A program made the position numbers and the translations under genes. A stretch of 64,000 bases of DNA from Citrobacter werkmanii NBRC 105721 (lineage in GTDB: Bacteria; Pseudomonadota; Gammaproteobacteria; Enterobacterales; Enterobacteriaceae). The notes under the pieces were generated by a model. That model was not told the DNA's origin, made no database searches, and was given only the letters and a program-made list of their open reading frames with translations. Shown here one piece after another: positions 1-8,577 of this stretch; position 1 is the first letter of the stretch, and each line of letters starts with the position of its first letter. The stretch lies in the NCBI GenBank assembly GCA_000759755.1, contig BBMW01000010.1, forward strand, positions 124,001 to 188,000. The letters are read 5' to 3'.

Positions 1-200
1 ATTTTCAGTTGACCATGAACACGACCGCCAGCAGGATTTGAGGAACGGGTTGAGGTCCACATTACGTCTTCATCCAGATATGACCACGGATCCACAGCAA
101 TTACCTTTCCCGATACATCCTTCATGATGCTCATGCTCGCATTCGCCAGCGCCGGAAAAAGAAGAACAAAAATAACAGACAGGGCATGATAGTTTTTCAT
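1..200 (-). CDS. Secreted protein of unknown function, N-terminal fragment
   Basis: The first 66 codons of a leftward gene are visible; the rest lies outside the window. It opens with MKNYHALSVIFVLLFPALANA, a typical Sec signal peptide ending in an AxA cleavage site, so the product is exported. The start lies 12 nt after the stop of the GH32-like gene, so it is the last visible gene of the csc operon. The visible mature part (SMSIMKDVSGKVIAVDPWS...) matches no family I can name. Its position suggests a role in handling extracellular fructan or sucrose, but that is inference from context only. Confidence 0.6.
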   Translation of the reverse strand, partial: MKNYHALSVIFVLLFPALANASMSIMKDVSGKVIAVDPWSYLDEDVMWTSTRSSNPAGGRVHGQLK

Positions 201-212
201 AGTGATATCTCG

Positions 213-1706
213 TTATATTATTTCTTTTATTTTCAAAGTGGCGTGAAAATTATCATTTTGTGGCAAACTGATACTCCATGGTTTCTCCGGCATGGAATAC
301 ATGCGGGTACTGAATGCGGCTTTATTATTTATATAAAAAACAGCAATTGAGTTTTGAATCAGCACACGTAACTCAATTTTTTCATCCAGAGGAACATTTA
401 CCCATGATTCCGCATTCGCATGGTGAATAGATGCGAGTGGCGCATTAAAAAAGTAGACCTTACCTTTGCTCTTATTGAACACAACGTTAAGCTTGGCATC
501 GCTTACTCTGTCGTCAGTCAGACCAAAACTCATCACCATTCCGGCAGAAGGGATATCTACAGTTGCACTTAACTCACCTCGTTTGGGCAGAGGTGGATAC
601 ACAACAGACTGTAATGGACCAAACTGTGTGGCTGTTTTTATCATTTTATTGCTTGTTAAGCTGGTCACCGGACCGGGGTTATCATTAATGACCGTCTGAA
701 GTTCCTGTGAAAGGATGCTGCTAAGCTGCCCCTGCTTATCTGCGATGAGCTCCTGAGCAACCAGATTTCCTGCCCAGTCAATATTGCCATTGTCACTGCT
801 TCCTGCTTTGGTTGGGATCCAACCAAAAACAAACAGGCGATCGTTTTTAAGTACAAGTTTTCCTGCGTAAAACCCCGAGCCATCAACCACATAATTGTCC
901 ATCTTTCGCCACGGTCCATCCGGATTATCCGCAACCCGGTACTGGGTCAGGCGTAGTGGCCATTGGTCGCTAAAGCTGAGATACCAACGTCCGTTAAAGA
1001 AAACCAGCGTTGGGCATTCCAGGTTAGAGTTACTGGTAATCGTGTCATTATCAAAAAATACACCACGGTCTTCCCAGTTCTTTAAATCGGTTGAACTGTA
1101 CCGGGCTATGACACCGCGCCCCTCGCTACGCGTGGTAATTAACATCCAGTACTCTTTCTTTTCTGCAACCCAAACAACATGAGGATCCCGGAAGTCATTA
1201 CCGCGATAATTATCACCTGGCAGAATCGTATCCTGCGGGTGTTTTACCCAGTGAAGGCGATCTTTACTGGTCGCGTGCATAATGGACTCAACCGGGAACA
1301 CATTTTCATTGTGCGCGGTATACCAGGCATGCCAGGTATTGCCGACTTTAATAATCGAGCCGGTTCCCAATAGCAGTTCAGGATCGTCAACGTCGTTAAC
1401 GTAGGGAATCACTTCAGAATGGTTCTGGTAGTTATATAAATTGGTGCTCGATAATAAATGAATAGCATGTACGCCTAAATCGCTACCGCCGCGCACATCA
1501 TTGAGATAAAAAATATCAAATTCACCATCGTTATAGACAGGCATTGGGTCACCAATAAATGATCCCTCCACCCGGGGAAAAAAATCATTAATATAGCGAA
1601 TACTTTTATTGTGTAATGTTTCTTTAGAAGGCTGCGACCAGGCTGGCATATTGATAAACGAAAGTGCCAACAGAGCGGCAGATACCACTAATATTATTTT
1701 TTTCAT
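213..1706 (-). CDS. Secreted GH32-like beta-fructosidase
   Basis: A 497-residue exported protein with a signal peptide (about residues 1-24, cleavage after PAWS). The glycosidase signature of the GH32/GH68 five-bladed propeller is present: an aspartate in GDPMPVYND (D53, candidate nucleophile), an RDP motif at 173-175 (transition-state stabiliser) and an ECP motif at 230-232 (E230, candidate acid/base). A beta-sandwich-like C-terminal domain follows from about residue 345. The canonical WMNDPNG block of intracellular invertases is replaced by FIGDPMPVYND, so it is a divergent branch. Being exported and next to an outer-membrane porin and a sucrose permease, it may cleave fructans (levan or inulin) or sucrose outside the cytoplasm. 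The start has a plausible signal peptide and sits 14 nt after the porin stop. Exact substrate is unknown. Confidence 0.75.
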   Translation of the reverse strand: MKKIILVVSAALLALSFINMPAWSQPSKETLHNKSIRYINDFFPRVEGSFIGDPMPVYNDGEFDIFYLNDVRGGSDLGVHAIHLLSSTNLYNYQNHSEVIPYVNDVDDPELLLGTGSIIKVGNTWHAWYTAHNENVFPVESIMHATSKDRLHWVKHPQDTILPGDNYRGNDFRDPHVVWVAEKKEYWMLITTRSEGRGVIARYSSTDLKNWEDRGVFFDNDTITSNSNLECPTLVFFNGRWYLSFSDQWPLRLTQYRVADNPDGPWRKMDNYVVDGSGFYAGKLVLKNDRLFVFGWIPTKAGSSDNGNIDWAGNLVAQELIADKQGQLSSILSQELQTVINDNPGPVTSLTSNKMIKTATQFGPLQSVVYPPLPKRGELSATVDIPSAGMVMSFGLTDDRVSDAKLNVVFNKSKGKVYFFNAPLASIHHANAESWVNVPLDEKIELRVLIQNSIAVFYINNKAAFSTRMYSMPEKPWSISLPQNDNFHATLKIKEII

Positions 1707-1720
1707 GTTACACCTGAATA

Positions 1721-3010
1721 TCAGAAGTTATAATTCACGCCAACCACGGTAAAGGGATTCCACGAATGGCCGCTAGAAGTCCAGAGCCCGTTTTCTTTCG
1801 TGAATTGTGCTTTGAACTCACCATATAATCTAACTTCACCAAAAACTGGATAACTAATTGTGCCACCAATGAATTTATAACGACCGTCATAGAAAACTTC
1901 TTTGCCATTGCTGGCGTTATCTATTTTGTCCTGACCGAAACCTAAATACAGGGAGGTTAACAGAGGATACCAGTTTCGCCAGAGTCCAGCCGTCACCTTC
2001 CATTCTTCTTCTACAATGTCGCCCCAGCTCTCACGTTCCTGACGGTTATAGTAATAATAAGGCCGCAAATACAGACCGAGATCGGGATTCACACGGTATT
2101 GAATGGCGGGTTCAATTTCAAAAATGTACTGCTCAAGATCGCCATTTCCCGGTTCGTTGCCCTGTGGCTGATATTCGCCATAGGCGTAACCGGCCAGGCT
2201 CCATTTGTTGGTTAGTCGCAGGTCTTGCCAGATTTTGTACCTGTTTTTCCAACGTTTAGTTGCTGTTTCCGAACCAACCATAACCTCCGTACCGATATTA
2301 CCGCGCCAGGTTTCAAAAATATGGCCGACAAAAAACTCATTGATCGTATTTGTGCCTTTGTAATCCTGATTACTAAATTGTCCTTTATAGCTATCCTCGC
2401 GGGCATTCCAGAAGCCAAAGTACCAGTTTGGTAACTCATCATGTCTTAAAAAAGCCTGAATGGTGGCGAGTTTAAATTTCCCGCTATTTTTCTTATTATC
2501 ACTCCAACGAACATCATCAATTTCTATCTGAGTGCTGATGTTTCCATGCAGGCCACCAGCCTCCATATTACGACCAATACTGTCCCAGTGAACAGGAGGA
2601 TCTTCCTGTCTTAAACGCAACACGCTGACATCATCAGACTTATCTAAAGTATTACTCTTTTTCACCTCAGTTGTTTTATTTTCAGTTTCTCGATGCGAGG
2701 CTGTCGGCATCGACGAAGTTGCCAGTTTATTTTCTGCCCCTGTAGTAACAGGAGGAGCAGTGACGCGATTGGTCGATTGTTCACCTCCTTTTGTTGGCTG
2801 GCCAATATTCTCTTGTGGTGTATCATATTCATCAGAAAAATAGCTTTGATAACTACCGATATAGGTAGCTGGTTGTTCGGTATTATCCTCTGCAATAGCG
2901 GGAAATGCCGTAACTGACGTTATCATACAGGCCAGGATTTTTTGTTTTAAAACAAATTTTTTGATGTTTATCGCGGTAACGCGATAGTGAGGTATTAATA
3001 TTTCATCCAT
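1721..3010 (-). CDS. OmpG-type outer-membrane carbohydrate porin
   Basis: The C-terminal two thirds (from about residue 140) reads as an OmpG-family monomeric beta-barrel: alternating aromatic/polar strands (WYFGFWNARED, RPYYYYNRQ, WRNWYPLLTSLYLGFG) ending in the terminal phenylalanine VNYNF required for outer-membrane assembly. Before the barrel lies a signal sequence (ending near AFPAIAED) and about 100 residues of hydrophilic, Thr/Lys/Glu-rich sequence that OmpG itself lacks. The annotated start gives an unusually long leader (about 40 residues before the cleavage site), so the true start may be a downstream non-ATG codon. The gene lies between cscA and the secreted GH32-like gene, which points to sucrose or fructo-oligosaccharide uptake. 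The 98-nt gap to cscA holds a small stem-loop at 3041-3059. Confidence 0.8.
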   Translation of the reverse strand: MDEILIPHYRVTAINIKKFVLKQKILACMITSVTAFPAIAEDNTEQPATYIGSYQSYFSDEYDTPQENIGQPTKGGEQSTNRVTAPPVTTGAENKLATSSMPTASHRETENKTTEVKKSNTLDKSDDVSVLRLRQEDPPVHWDSIGRNMEAGGLHGNISTQIEIDDVRWSDNKKNSGKFKLATIQAFLRHDELPNWYFGFWNAREDSYKGQFSNQDYKGTNTINEFFVGHIFETWRGNIGTEVMVGSETATKRWKNRYKIWQDLRLTNKWSLAGYAYGEYQPQGNEPGNGDLEQYIFEIEPAIQYRVNPDLGLYLRPYYYYNRQERESWGDIVEEEWKVTAGLWRNWYPLLTSLYLGFGQDKIDNASNGKEVFYDGRYKFIGGTISYPVFGEVRLYGEFKAQFTKENGLWTSSGHSWNPFTVVGVNYNF

Positions 3011-3108
3011 TTCATTATCTCATTATTCCAGGCAATAACATGCCAGCCTAAGACTGGCAGAAATAAAAGCTCACTAGGTAAGAGGTAAGGCGAATCAGGA
3101 CTAAATTA

Positions 3109-4542
3109 TTACTCCAAAGACCAATATCCGGCTTCCTGTAATGAGGCAACACCATGATTCGCAAACAGCGAAAGATCGCGCTGCGCCGGATGAGGATAAA
3201 TTCGGCTACTTAAGCATGCCTCACCCTCATTCACAAAAACCTCTACTGATGAGCGGTCGATAAAAATGCGTAATGACAGTACACCGTCTGCTGGCAACGA
3301 AATACTGCGAGTTCCTTCCAGCGAATATTCTGGATAACGACGCTCCACTATCAGACGTTGGGCCTGATTATCGACGTAAATTCTCAGCCCATCCCCTAAT
3401 GACATACCAAACTGTTCCGCTGTAGAGGCGTTTAGATCCCATAGCAGTTGCACCTCGACCGCTTCGGCATCAGCCGTCATAAGGACTTTCTGATTCCGCA
3501 GGCAACAAGCAGGCGTTGGATAATAGCTGCCACGCAGCGCAGAGACTTCGTCAGCGGGTTTCATCCTCACCCGATGGTCGTCACCAAGGCTCAGTTCGCG
3601 CGGGAGAGACAGCATGCCTGCCCAACCGTCCTGCTGTTCGGGCATCGGTGATTCCCACATATCCAACCAACCAATAACAATGCGGCGATTATCCGGGGTC
3701 AGAAAGCTTTGCGGAGCATAAAAGTCGTGCCCATGGTCAAGCTCAATGAATTGTCCGTCATGGGTGAATTGTTGACCGGGCTGCCATTCCCCGAGTAAAT
3801 AGCCACTCTGAAAAAGGTTGCGATGGTGATAACCTTTCGCCGCGATCCCTTGCGGAGAAAACATCAGGATCCGCTTCCCTCCCAGAGTAAAGAAATCAGG
3901 ACATTCCCACATATAGCCCTTCCCCTCATCAGCCTCAGCGAATATCCCTTCGTCTTGCCATTTGCGGAGATCGGATGAACTATACAGACGCACTTGCCCC
4001 GTATTCTCTACACGGGAACCGACCACCATGTACCAGCATTCCCCTTCACGCCATACCTTCGGGTCACGAAAATGATGCAGTCCAGGGGGCGTATCAATCA
4101 CCATCCCATGCCGCTCAAAATGGATACCGTCACGACTGGTGGCCAGACACTGCACCTGGTAGAGATTGTCGTCTGTGTCTGGCGAACCGTGAAATTTATG
4201 TCCGGTATAAATCAGCGCCAGCATATCGCCATCCACCACGGCGGAGCCGGAGAAACAGCCATCCACATCCGCCGGACCTTCTGGCGCCAGCGCGACTGGC
4301 AGATGCTCCCAGTGCACCAAATCTTTGCTGCGGGCATGTCCCCAGTGCATTGGCCCCCATTCAGGAGAATAAGGGTGATGTTGATAAAACGCGTGGTACC
4401 AACCGTCAAACCAAACCAGGCCGTTAGGGTCGTTCATCCAGCCTGCGCGAGCAGCGAGGTGATACCGTGGATACCATCGCGGATTAATACTGGATTGTGC
4501 TTTTTCAAGCGTCTGTTCGGCTTGTTCTAATAAGGATGTCAT
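3109..4542 (-). CDS. cscA: Sucrose hydrolase / invertase, GH32
   Basis: A 477-residue cytoplasmic GH32 enzyme that would split sucrose into glucose and fructose after uptake by CscB. All key motifs are intact: WMNDPNG at 35-41 (nucleophile Asp), FRDP around 158-161 and WECP with the acid/base Glu at 213. The sequence closely follows E. coli CscA as I remember it (AGWMNDPNGL, HHPYSPEWGPMHWGHA, YTGH, SSRIYPHP). A longer reading begins at 4572, overlapping cscB, but the ATG at 4542 has a Shine-Dalgarno-like GAGAG in front and matches the family start, so it is chosen. It follows cscB by 19 nt. No fructokinase gene (cscK) is seen in the visible part of the locus. Confidence 0.93.
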   Translation of the reverse strand: MTSLLEQAEQTLEKAQSSINPRWYPRYHLAARAGWMNDPNGLVWFDGWYHAFYQHHPYSPEWGPMHWGHARSKDLVHWEHLPVALAPEGPADVDGCFSGSAVVDGDMLALIYTGHKFHGSPDTDDNLYQVQCLATSRDGIHFERHGMVIDTPPGLHHFRDPKVWREGECWYMVVGSRVENTGQVRLYSSSDLRKWQDEGIFAEADEGKGYMWECPDFFTLGGKRILMFSPQGIAAKGYHHRNLFQSGYLLGEWQPGQQFTHDGQFIELDHGHDFYAPQSFLTPDNRRIVIGWLDMWESPMPEQQDGWAGMLSLPRELSLGDDHRVRMKPADEVSALRGSYYPTPACCLRNQKVLMTADAEAVEVQLLWDLNASTAEQFGMSLGDGLRIYVDNQAQRLIVERRYPEYSLEGTRSISLPADGVLSLRIFIDRSSVEVFVNEGEACLSSRIYPHPAQRDLSLFANHGVASLQEAGYWSLE

Positions 4543-4561
4543 CGTCTTTACTCTCAGTACA

Positions 4562-5800
4562 TTACACAGCATTTTGCTGCAGAAAGGATGGCTCAGATGA
4601 AGACTTATTTGAGCGCAAAAGGAAAATTGAAATGAACGTGGTGCAGAACACCATAATGCCCATGATTAGATAGGACTGGGCGAAGCCAAATTTCTCATAG
4701 CTAAAGCCTGCCAGCGGGGATAATACGGTGCCAATAATGGAACTGGTGCAGGCGAATCCCACCAGATAAATCGTGGAGGACAAACGCTTGTCAAAATTCA
4801 GACTGTTGTATTTAAAAATAGCGACTAACAATATTGGTAGTTCGACAGCGTGAAGTAATTTAGTAATGGAAATAAGTAGCGGTCCTTCCACCAGCCCGGA
4901 AGCGATCATACGCATCGCCATCACCATTCCGGCAAATATCAGACCATTTTTAGCGCCAATGCGATTAACCAACCAGGGCGCACAAAACATGCCTGCCGCC
5001 TCCAGAAAAACCTGGAAAGAGTTTAAATAGCCAAACATCTCGTTCCCTTCTCTTAATGACGGGAACTGTGAAGAGAAATAGACTGGGAATTGCTGATCGT
5101 AAACGCCGTAAATGCAGGTACCGACCACGAAGAATATCAACGCCCAGAAACGTGGCAGAGTAAGCAAATTCAGCGCATCTTCCAGAGAGACTTTTTTAGC
5201 GCCGATTTCGAGTTTTTCCATGCTTGCCGGAGCCGCGACTTTTAAACGGGCCAACAGACAGAAGAAGATAATCCCGGAGCAAGAGGCCACCAGGAAATTA
5301 AGGTCAGGGTTAATGTTAAACAGTAGCCCGGCAAAAAAGGTAGCCACAGCCCAGCCCAGAGACCCCCACATACGTGCCCGACCAAACTCAAAGGTACTCT
5401 GACGCGCAACGCGTTCGGTGTAGGACTCCAGAACGCCGATACCGCCGTTAAATGTCAGACCGATAAACAAACCGCCGAACACACTTCCCAGCAAAATATT
5501 AATACTCAGCAAATAGCTAAATAACAAATAAGCGGGTCCGGAGAGGATCAAAAGCGCTGTGATGCACCATAACAGATGTTTACGCAAGCCAAGACGGTCC
5601 TGAATAAAGCCATAACAAACCTGAGCAAACAGCGCGGAGACGGATAGCACGGAAAAGATAATTCCGGTTTCCGACGCCTTTAGTCCCACTTCCTGATGCA
5701 GCCAAATAGAGAGAAGTGAACTTGATGAGGACCAGGTCACAAAGAAAAAGAACAGCAGCGCGCTGAGCAGCAGATAGCTGCGAGAAGATCTTTTATTCAT
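4562..5800 (-). CDS. cscB: Sucrose permease, LacY-type MFS
   Basis: A 412-residue, very hydrophobic protein with about 12 membrane segments, of the oligosaccharide:H+ symporter branch of the major facilitator superfamily (LacY, RafB, CscB). The N-terminus (SYLLLSALLFFFFVTWSSSSSLLSIWL) and the loop FGRARMWGSLGWA are characteristic of this branch. It would import unphosphorylated sucrose with protons. It is the first gene of the leftward csc operon and is divergent from cscR; both operators lie in front of its start codon at 5800. Length equals the usual family length. Confidence 0.93.
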   Translation of the reverse strand: MNKRSSRSYLLLSALLFFFFVTWSSSSSLLSIWLHQEVGLKASETGIIFSVLSVSALFAQVCYGFIQDRLGLRKHLLWCITALLILSGPAYLLFSYLLSINILLGSVFGGLFIGLTFNGGIGVLESYTERVARQSTFEFGRARMWGSLGWAVATFFAGLLFNINPDLNFLVASCSGIIFFCLLARLKVAAPASMEKLEIGAKKVSLEDALNLLTLPRFWALIFFVVGTCIYGVYDQQFPVYFSSQFPSLREGNEMFGYLNSFQVFLEAAGMFCAPWLVNRIGAKNGLIFAGMVMAMRMIASGLVEGPLLISITKLLHAVELPILLVAIFKYNSLNFDKRLSSTIYLVGFACTSSIIGTVLSPLAGFSYEKFGFAQSYLIMGIMVFCTTFISIFLLRSNKSSSEPSFLQQNAV

Positions 5801-5833
5801 CTACGTAATCTCAGGGAAATGACATACCGAGAT

Positions 5834-5908
5834 GGTAACGTTAACATTTTGCCTGTACACTTGATTTTGATGCGATAATCGATGTTAATCACAAAAGTTA
5901 ACGTTAAC
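5834..5908. promoter_or_regulatory. Pair of CscR-type operators between cscB and cscR
   Basis: Two near-identical palindromes are visible: GGTAACGTTAAC at 5834-5845 and GTTAACGTTAAC at 5897-5908, each followed by ATTTT on the + strand. They resemble LacI/GalR-family operators. Their centres are 63 bp apart, six turns of B-DNA, which would let one repressor bridge both sites. A TGTGATC half-site resembling a CRP site lies to the right (about 5931-5937, minus strand). Binding by CscR is inferred from position. Confidence 0.75.
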
Positions 5909-6065
5909 ATTTTCATGCTCGGATCAAGATCACATTTTTTATCGTCGCTTGCCATTCATTGGGATTCGATGTCTGGAATAAATATTTGTCTTTGTTCACA
6001 ACCCGTTAATAGATGGATTGCGTACAATATCTGGATTGGGTAGTTAGTTTCTTTAATGGAAGACT

Positions 6066-7061
6066 ATGGCATCTTTAAAAGATGTGGCCAGACTGGCCAA
6101 TGTATCACTAATGACCGTGTCTCGGGTGCTGAACGATCCGAAACGTGTGAAGCCTGAAACCCTGTCCCGGGTACAGGAGGCTATTTTACAGCTAAATTAC
6201 GTGCCGGACCTCTCTGCCCGGCAGGTTCGTCGTGTCGGTTCCAGAAATAAAACGATTGGCGTGCTCGCGTTGGATACTGTCACAACCCCTTTTTCAGTCG
6301 ACATTACGTTGTCTATCGAGGAAACCGCGCGCGCCTACGGCTGGAATAGCTTCGTGGTTAACATGTTTGCCGATGATAATCCTGACGATATTGTCGATCT
6401 GCTGCTCGCACACCGACCCGGAGGGATCATTTTCACCACGATGGGATTGCGTGAGGTGAACGTCCCTTCCAGGCTACTGAAGCACCCTTGCGTTCTGGCC
6501 AACTGCGAGAACAAGGGAGAAGCAGTTGCCAGCTATATTCCCAATGATGAACAAGGGCAATATACGGCAGTGCAGGCGCTATTAGCAGCGGGATACCGTC
6601 GCCCTCTTTGCCTGCATTTACCTGTCAACCATCTGGCGACGCGACGCCGCCGTCAGGGGCTCGATCGCGCCTGCCGTGAAGCCAATATTAATCCTGACGC
6701 GCTCGAACACTGCTATATGCAATATGGAGATGAACACTATCGTGATATTCCGGACATTTTGCTGAGATATATTGATCGGGGGATGCCGCAATTTGATTCG
6801 GTAATTTGTGGCAATGACCGTATCGCATTTATGGTATATCAAACGCTGTTAACACAGGGGATTCGCATCCCACAGGACATTGCTGTTCTTGGGTATGATA
6901 ATCTCGTTGGGATCGGAAATTTGTTCTTACCCCCGCTTTCCACAGTCCAGTTACCGCATTATGAGATTGGGCGTTTAAGTACGTTGCACATTATCAACGG
7001 CGACAGTCACCGGGAGAAAGTTCTGGTCGACAGTCCCTGGCTGTTACGCGAATCATTCTGA
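6066..7061 (+). CDS. cscR: LacI-family repressor of the csc genes
   Basis: A 331-residue LacI/GalR regulator. Residues 2-24 form the helix-turn-helix (ASLKDVARLANVSLMTVSRV) followed by the hinge LSARQVRRVG, then a periplasmic-binding-protein-like sugar-sensing domain (IGVLALDTVTTPFSVDI, ICGNDRIAFMV, AVLGYDNL). It is transcribed divergently from cscB across a 265-bp region holding two operators, the standard arrangement for a locally acting sugar repressor. Start at 6066 is preceded by AATGGAAGACT. The inducer is probably sucrose or fructose, by analogy with E. coli CscR. Confidence 0.9.
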   Translation: MASLKDVARLANVSLMTVSRVLNDPKRVKPETLSRVQEAILQLNYVPDLSARQVRRVGSRNKTIGVLALDTVTTPFSVDITLSIEETARAYGWNSFVVNMFADDNPDDIVDLLLAHRPGGIIFTTMGLREVNVPSRLLKHPCVLANCENKGEAVASYIPNDEQGQYTAVQALLAAGYRRPLCLHLPVNHLATRRRRQGLDRACREANINPDALEHCYMQYGDEHYRDIPDILLRYIDRGMPQFDSVICGNDRIAFMVYQTLLTQGIRIPQDIAVLGYDNLVGIGNLFLPPLSTVQLPHYEIGRLSTLHIINGDSHREKVLVDSPWLLRESF

Positions 7062-7143
7062 ACATGCCAACAGGTTACCCCATCTACGCCACCACGACGG
7101 GAAAGCCACTGAGACTCCTGGCATCATGAATATGAGGGAAAGT

Positions 7144-7536
7144 ATGTTTTCTTACATTATGTTAGGTACCAACAATCTCCCGCGCGCCATTCAGTTTTAC
7201 GATCCGCTAATGGAACTGCTTGGGCAACCGCAGGCCGGGCGTAATGAAGAAGGGGCGTCGTGGGGAACATTCAACAGCAACCACACCGTTGGGCTGTGCA
7301 TCGGCAGCCCCTTTGATCGACAACCTGCCAGCGTTGGTAATGGCACGATGGTGGCGCTGAATGCGCGTTCCGTCGAACATATTGAGCAGTTGCACACCCT
7401 CGCGCTCAGCCTGGGCGGCACAGATGAAGGCGCGCCGGGTCATAGGCCGCAGTATGGTCAGGGATTTTACAGCGCCTACGTACGCGATCCGGACGGCAAC
7501 AAGCTCGCGTTTATCTATTACGCGAACGTAGCCTGA
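7144..7536 (+). CDS. VOC-family (glyoxalase-like) protein
   Basis: A 130-residue single-domain protein of the vicinal oxygen chelate fold: N-terminal strand FSYIMLGTNNLPRAIQFYDPLMELLG, a central segment with DEGAPGHRPQYGQGFYSAYVRDPDGNKLAF, the usual C-terminal VOC ending. Such proteins act as glyoxalases, dioxygenases or antibiotic-binding proteins; the substrate cannot be read from sequence. A start at 7126 is possible, but GAGGGAAAGT directly before the ATG at 7144 makes that the better choice. It follows cscR by about 80 nt and lies downstream of thrW in a spot often used by islands. Confidence 0.8.
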   Translation: MFSYIMLGTNNLPRAIQFYDPLMELLGQPQAGRNEEGASWGTFNSNHTVGLCIGSPFDRQPASVGNGTMVALNARSVEHIEQLHTLALSLGGTDEGAPGHRPQYGQGFYSAYVRDPDGNKLAFIYYANVA

Positions 7537-7693
7537 AGGAATCTTTATCCGGTAATTCTGTTATCGGCGTGAACTCGACAGGCTCAGAACCCAAAAGCAG
7601 TTCAAATCTTTACCCCGAGTCGAAAAAGCATGAGTGCGGCGTGAGAGGAGAAACGTCGTTTTCTTAAAGGTCGGAGGATGTAATGACTTGAAA

Positions 7694-7769
7694 TGGTGCC
7701 GATAATAGGAGTCGAACCTACGACCTTCGCATTACGAATGCGCTGCTCTACCAACTGAGCTATATCGGC
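7694..7769 (-). tRNA. thrW: tRNA-Thr (anticodon CGU)
   Basis: The minus strand reads GCCGATATAGCTCAGTTGG at the 5' end, an anticodon loop TTCGTAA (CGU), the T-loop GGTTCGACTCC and an encoded CCA end; acceptor-stem halves GCCGATA and TATCGGC pair fully. It is 76 nt. In E. coli thrW lies directly downstream of proA and is a classic integration site; here roughly 10.6 kb separates the two. Confidence 0.98.
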
Positions 7770-7806
7770 CCTGAAAAGGACATGTCCACGAATGTGAACA
7801 CGGGGT

Positions 7807-7901
7807 AGAAGGTTAAAACTAACCGGGCGATGCGTCAATGGCCTTGTGAATCAAACGCCTATTTTTGCATCATCCGCTTTCAATTACGCACGAATCGTGT
7901 C
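7807..7901 (-). repeat. Left direct repeat: diverged copy of the proA 3' end and terminator
   Basis: This stretch aligns by eye with 18372-18465 over 95 columns with about 10 substitutions and one single-base gap. Read on the minus strand it contains GACACGATTCGTGCGTAA, encoding DTIRA-stop, exactly the last residues of ProA, followed by the partly decayed terminator stem. It sits beside thrW, while the right copy is the genuine proA end. The pair brackets the fimbrial insertion like attL/attR sites, although no integrase is visible between them. Confidence 0.85.
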
Positions 7902-7934
7902 AACACAAGAACGCTTGTACACGGTTGGTTATGA

Positions 7935-8399
7935 CTATAGCCAACGACGAACCCGTTGCTCATATCGTTCCCATTCCGGCCCGAAATGTTTTCGCAACTG
8001 TTCTTCTTCAAAATCGATATGCAATCTGGCTATCACCAGCATAAATAATGGTACAGCCAGTATCCCGGCGAGGCTGCCGACGCAGAAAGCGAAGGCCAAC
8101 TGGAGTCCGCTCATTCCAAGGTAAATAGGGTTGCGGCTCCAGGCGTAACATCCACCGGTAACAAGCGTGGTCGATTTATCTGCATGAAGCGGATTCAGCG
8201 TCGTGCGTTTCATTAGCATTTGCCACGCGGTATGCAGTATCACCCACAGACTGACGCTGGTCAGTAATGCGCTGATCACGATATTCACCGCACCGAATAT
8301 GAAACGTGGACTCGCCGTCATCGCATCCGCTGCGAGGAAAAGTACTAAGATGAGTGGTGGCGGAAACCAGACTCTTAATTTTCGCAGGAAATGACGCAT
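7935..8399 (-). CDS. Integral-membrane methyltransferase, isoprenylcysteine/phospholipid methyltransferase-like
   Basis: A 154-residue membrane protein with about four hydrophobic segments and the C-terminal signature of the ICMT/PEMT-like family: GGCYAWSRNPIYLGM (SAM-binding RNPxY) followed by LHIDFEEEQLRKHFGPEWERY (the conserved E...L...FG..Y block). Bacterial members methylate lipids or unknown small molecules; none of this can be assigned here. The longest reading begins at 8477, but the ATG at 8399 gives the usual N-terminus with a positively charged start (MRHFLRKLRVW). It is the gene of the insertion nearest the left repeat. Confidence 0.7.
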   Translation of the reverse strand: MRHFLRKLRVWFPPPLILVLFLAADAMTASPRFIFGAVNIVISALLTSVSLWVILHTAWQMLMKRTTLNPLHADKSTTLVTGGCYAWSRNPIYLGMSGLQLAFAFCVGSLAGILAVPLFMLVIARLHIDFEEEQLRKHFGPEWERYEQRVRRWL

Positions 8400-8540
8400 A
8401 ACGACTGAACCGGCTTGATGAACGCTGATACCGCTATAAATACCCTGTAAAAAACACATAGACAAACGATGTTTCACTCACAACAGGCTATCGCCTTCAC
8501 CAGGCAGACTCTGTAGTACTAACTTCGGCAAAAATACTGG

Positions 8541-8564
8541 CATCAGAGGCATACGCCCCTGATG
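8541..8564 (-). terminator. Rho-independent terminator after the HTH-EAL gene
   Basis: CATCAGAGGC and GCCCCTGATG form a 10-bp stem with a 4-nt loop; on the minus strand it is followed by CCAGTATTTTTGCC, a short T-tract. It lies 14 nt past the stop of the leftward EAL gene. Confidence 0.75.
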
Positions 8565-8577
8565 TTCCCGTCAGGTT

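Noticed and set aside
3994-4530. 178-residue open frame antisense to cscA
   Set aside because: Shadow of a highly conserved invertase gene; no ribosome-binding site and no recognisable domain.
7694-7769. thrW as the attachment site of the fimbrial insertion
   Set aside because: No second copy of the tRNA 3' end is visible in the window; the duplicated sequence is the proA end instead.
7602-7838. 78-residue open frame across thrW
   Set aside because: It merely reads through the tRNA gene; the overlap with a clear tRNA explains it.
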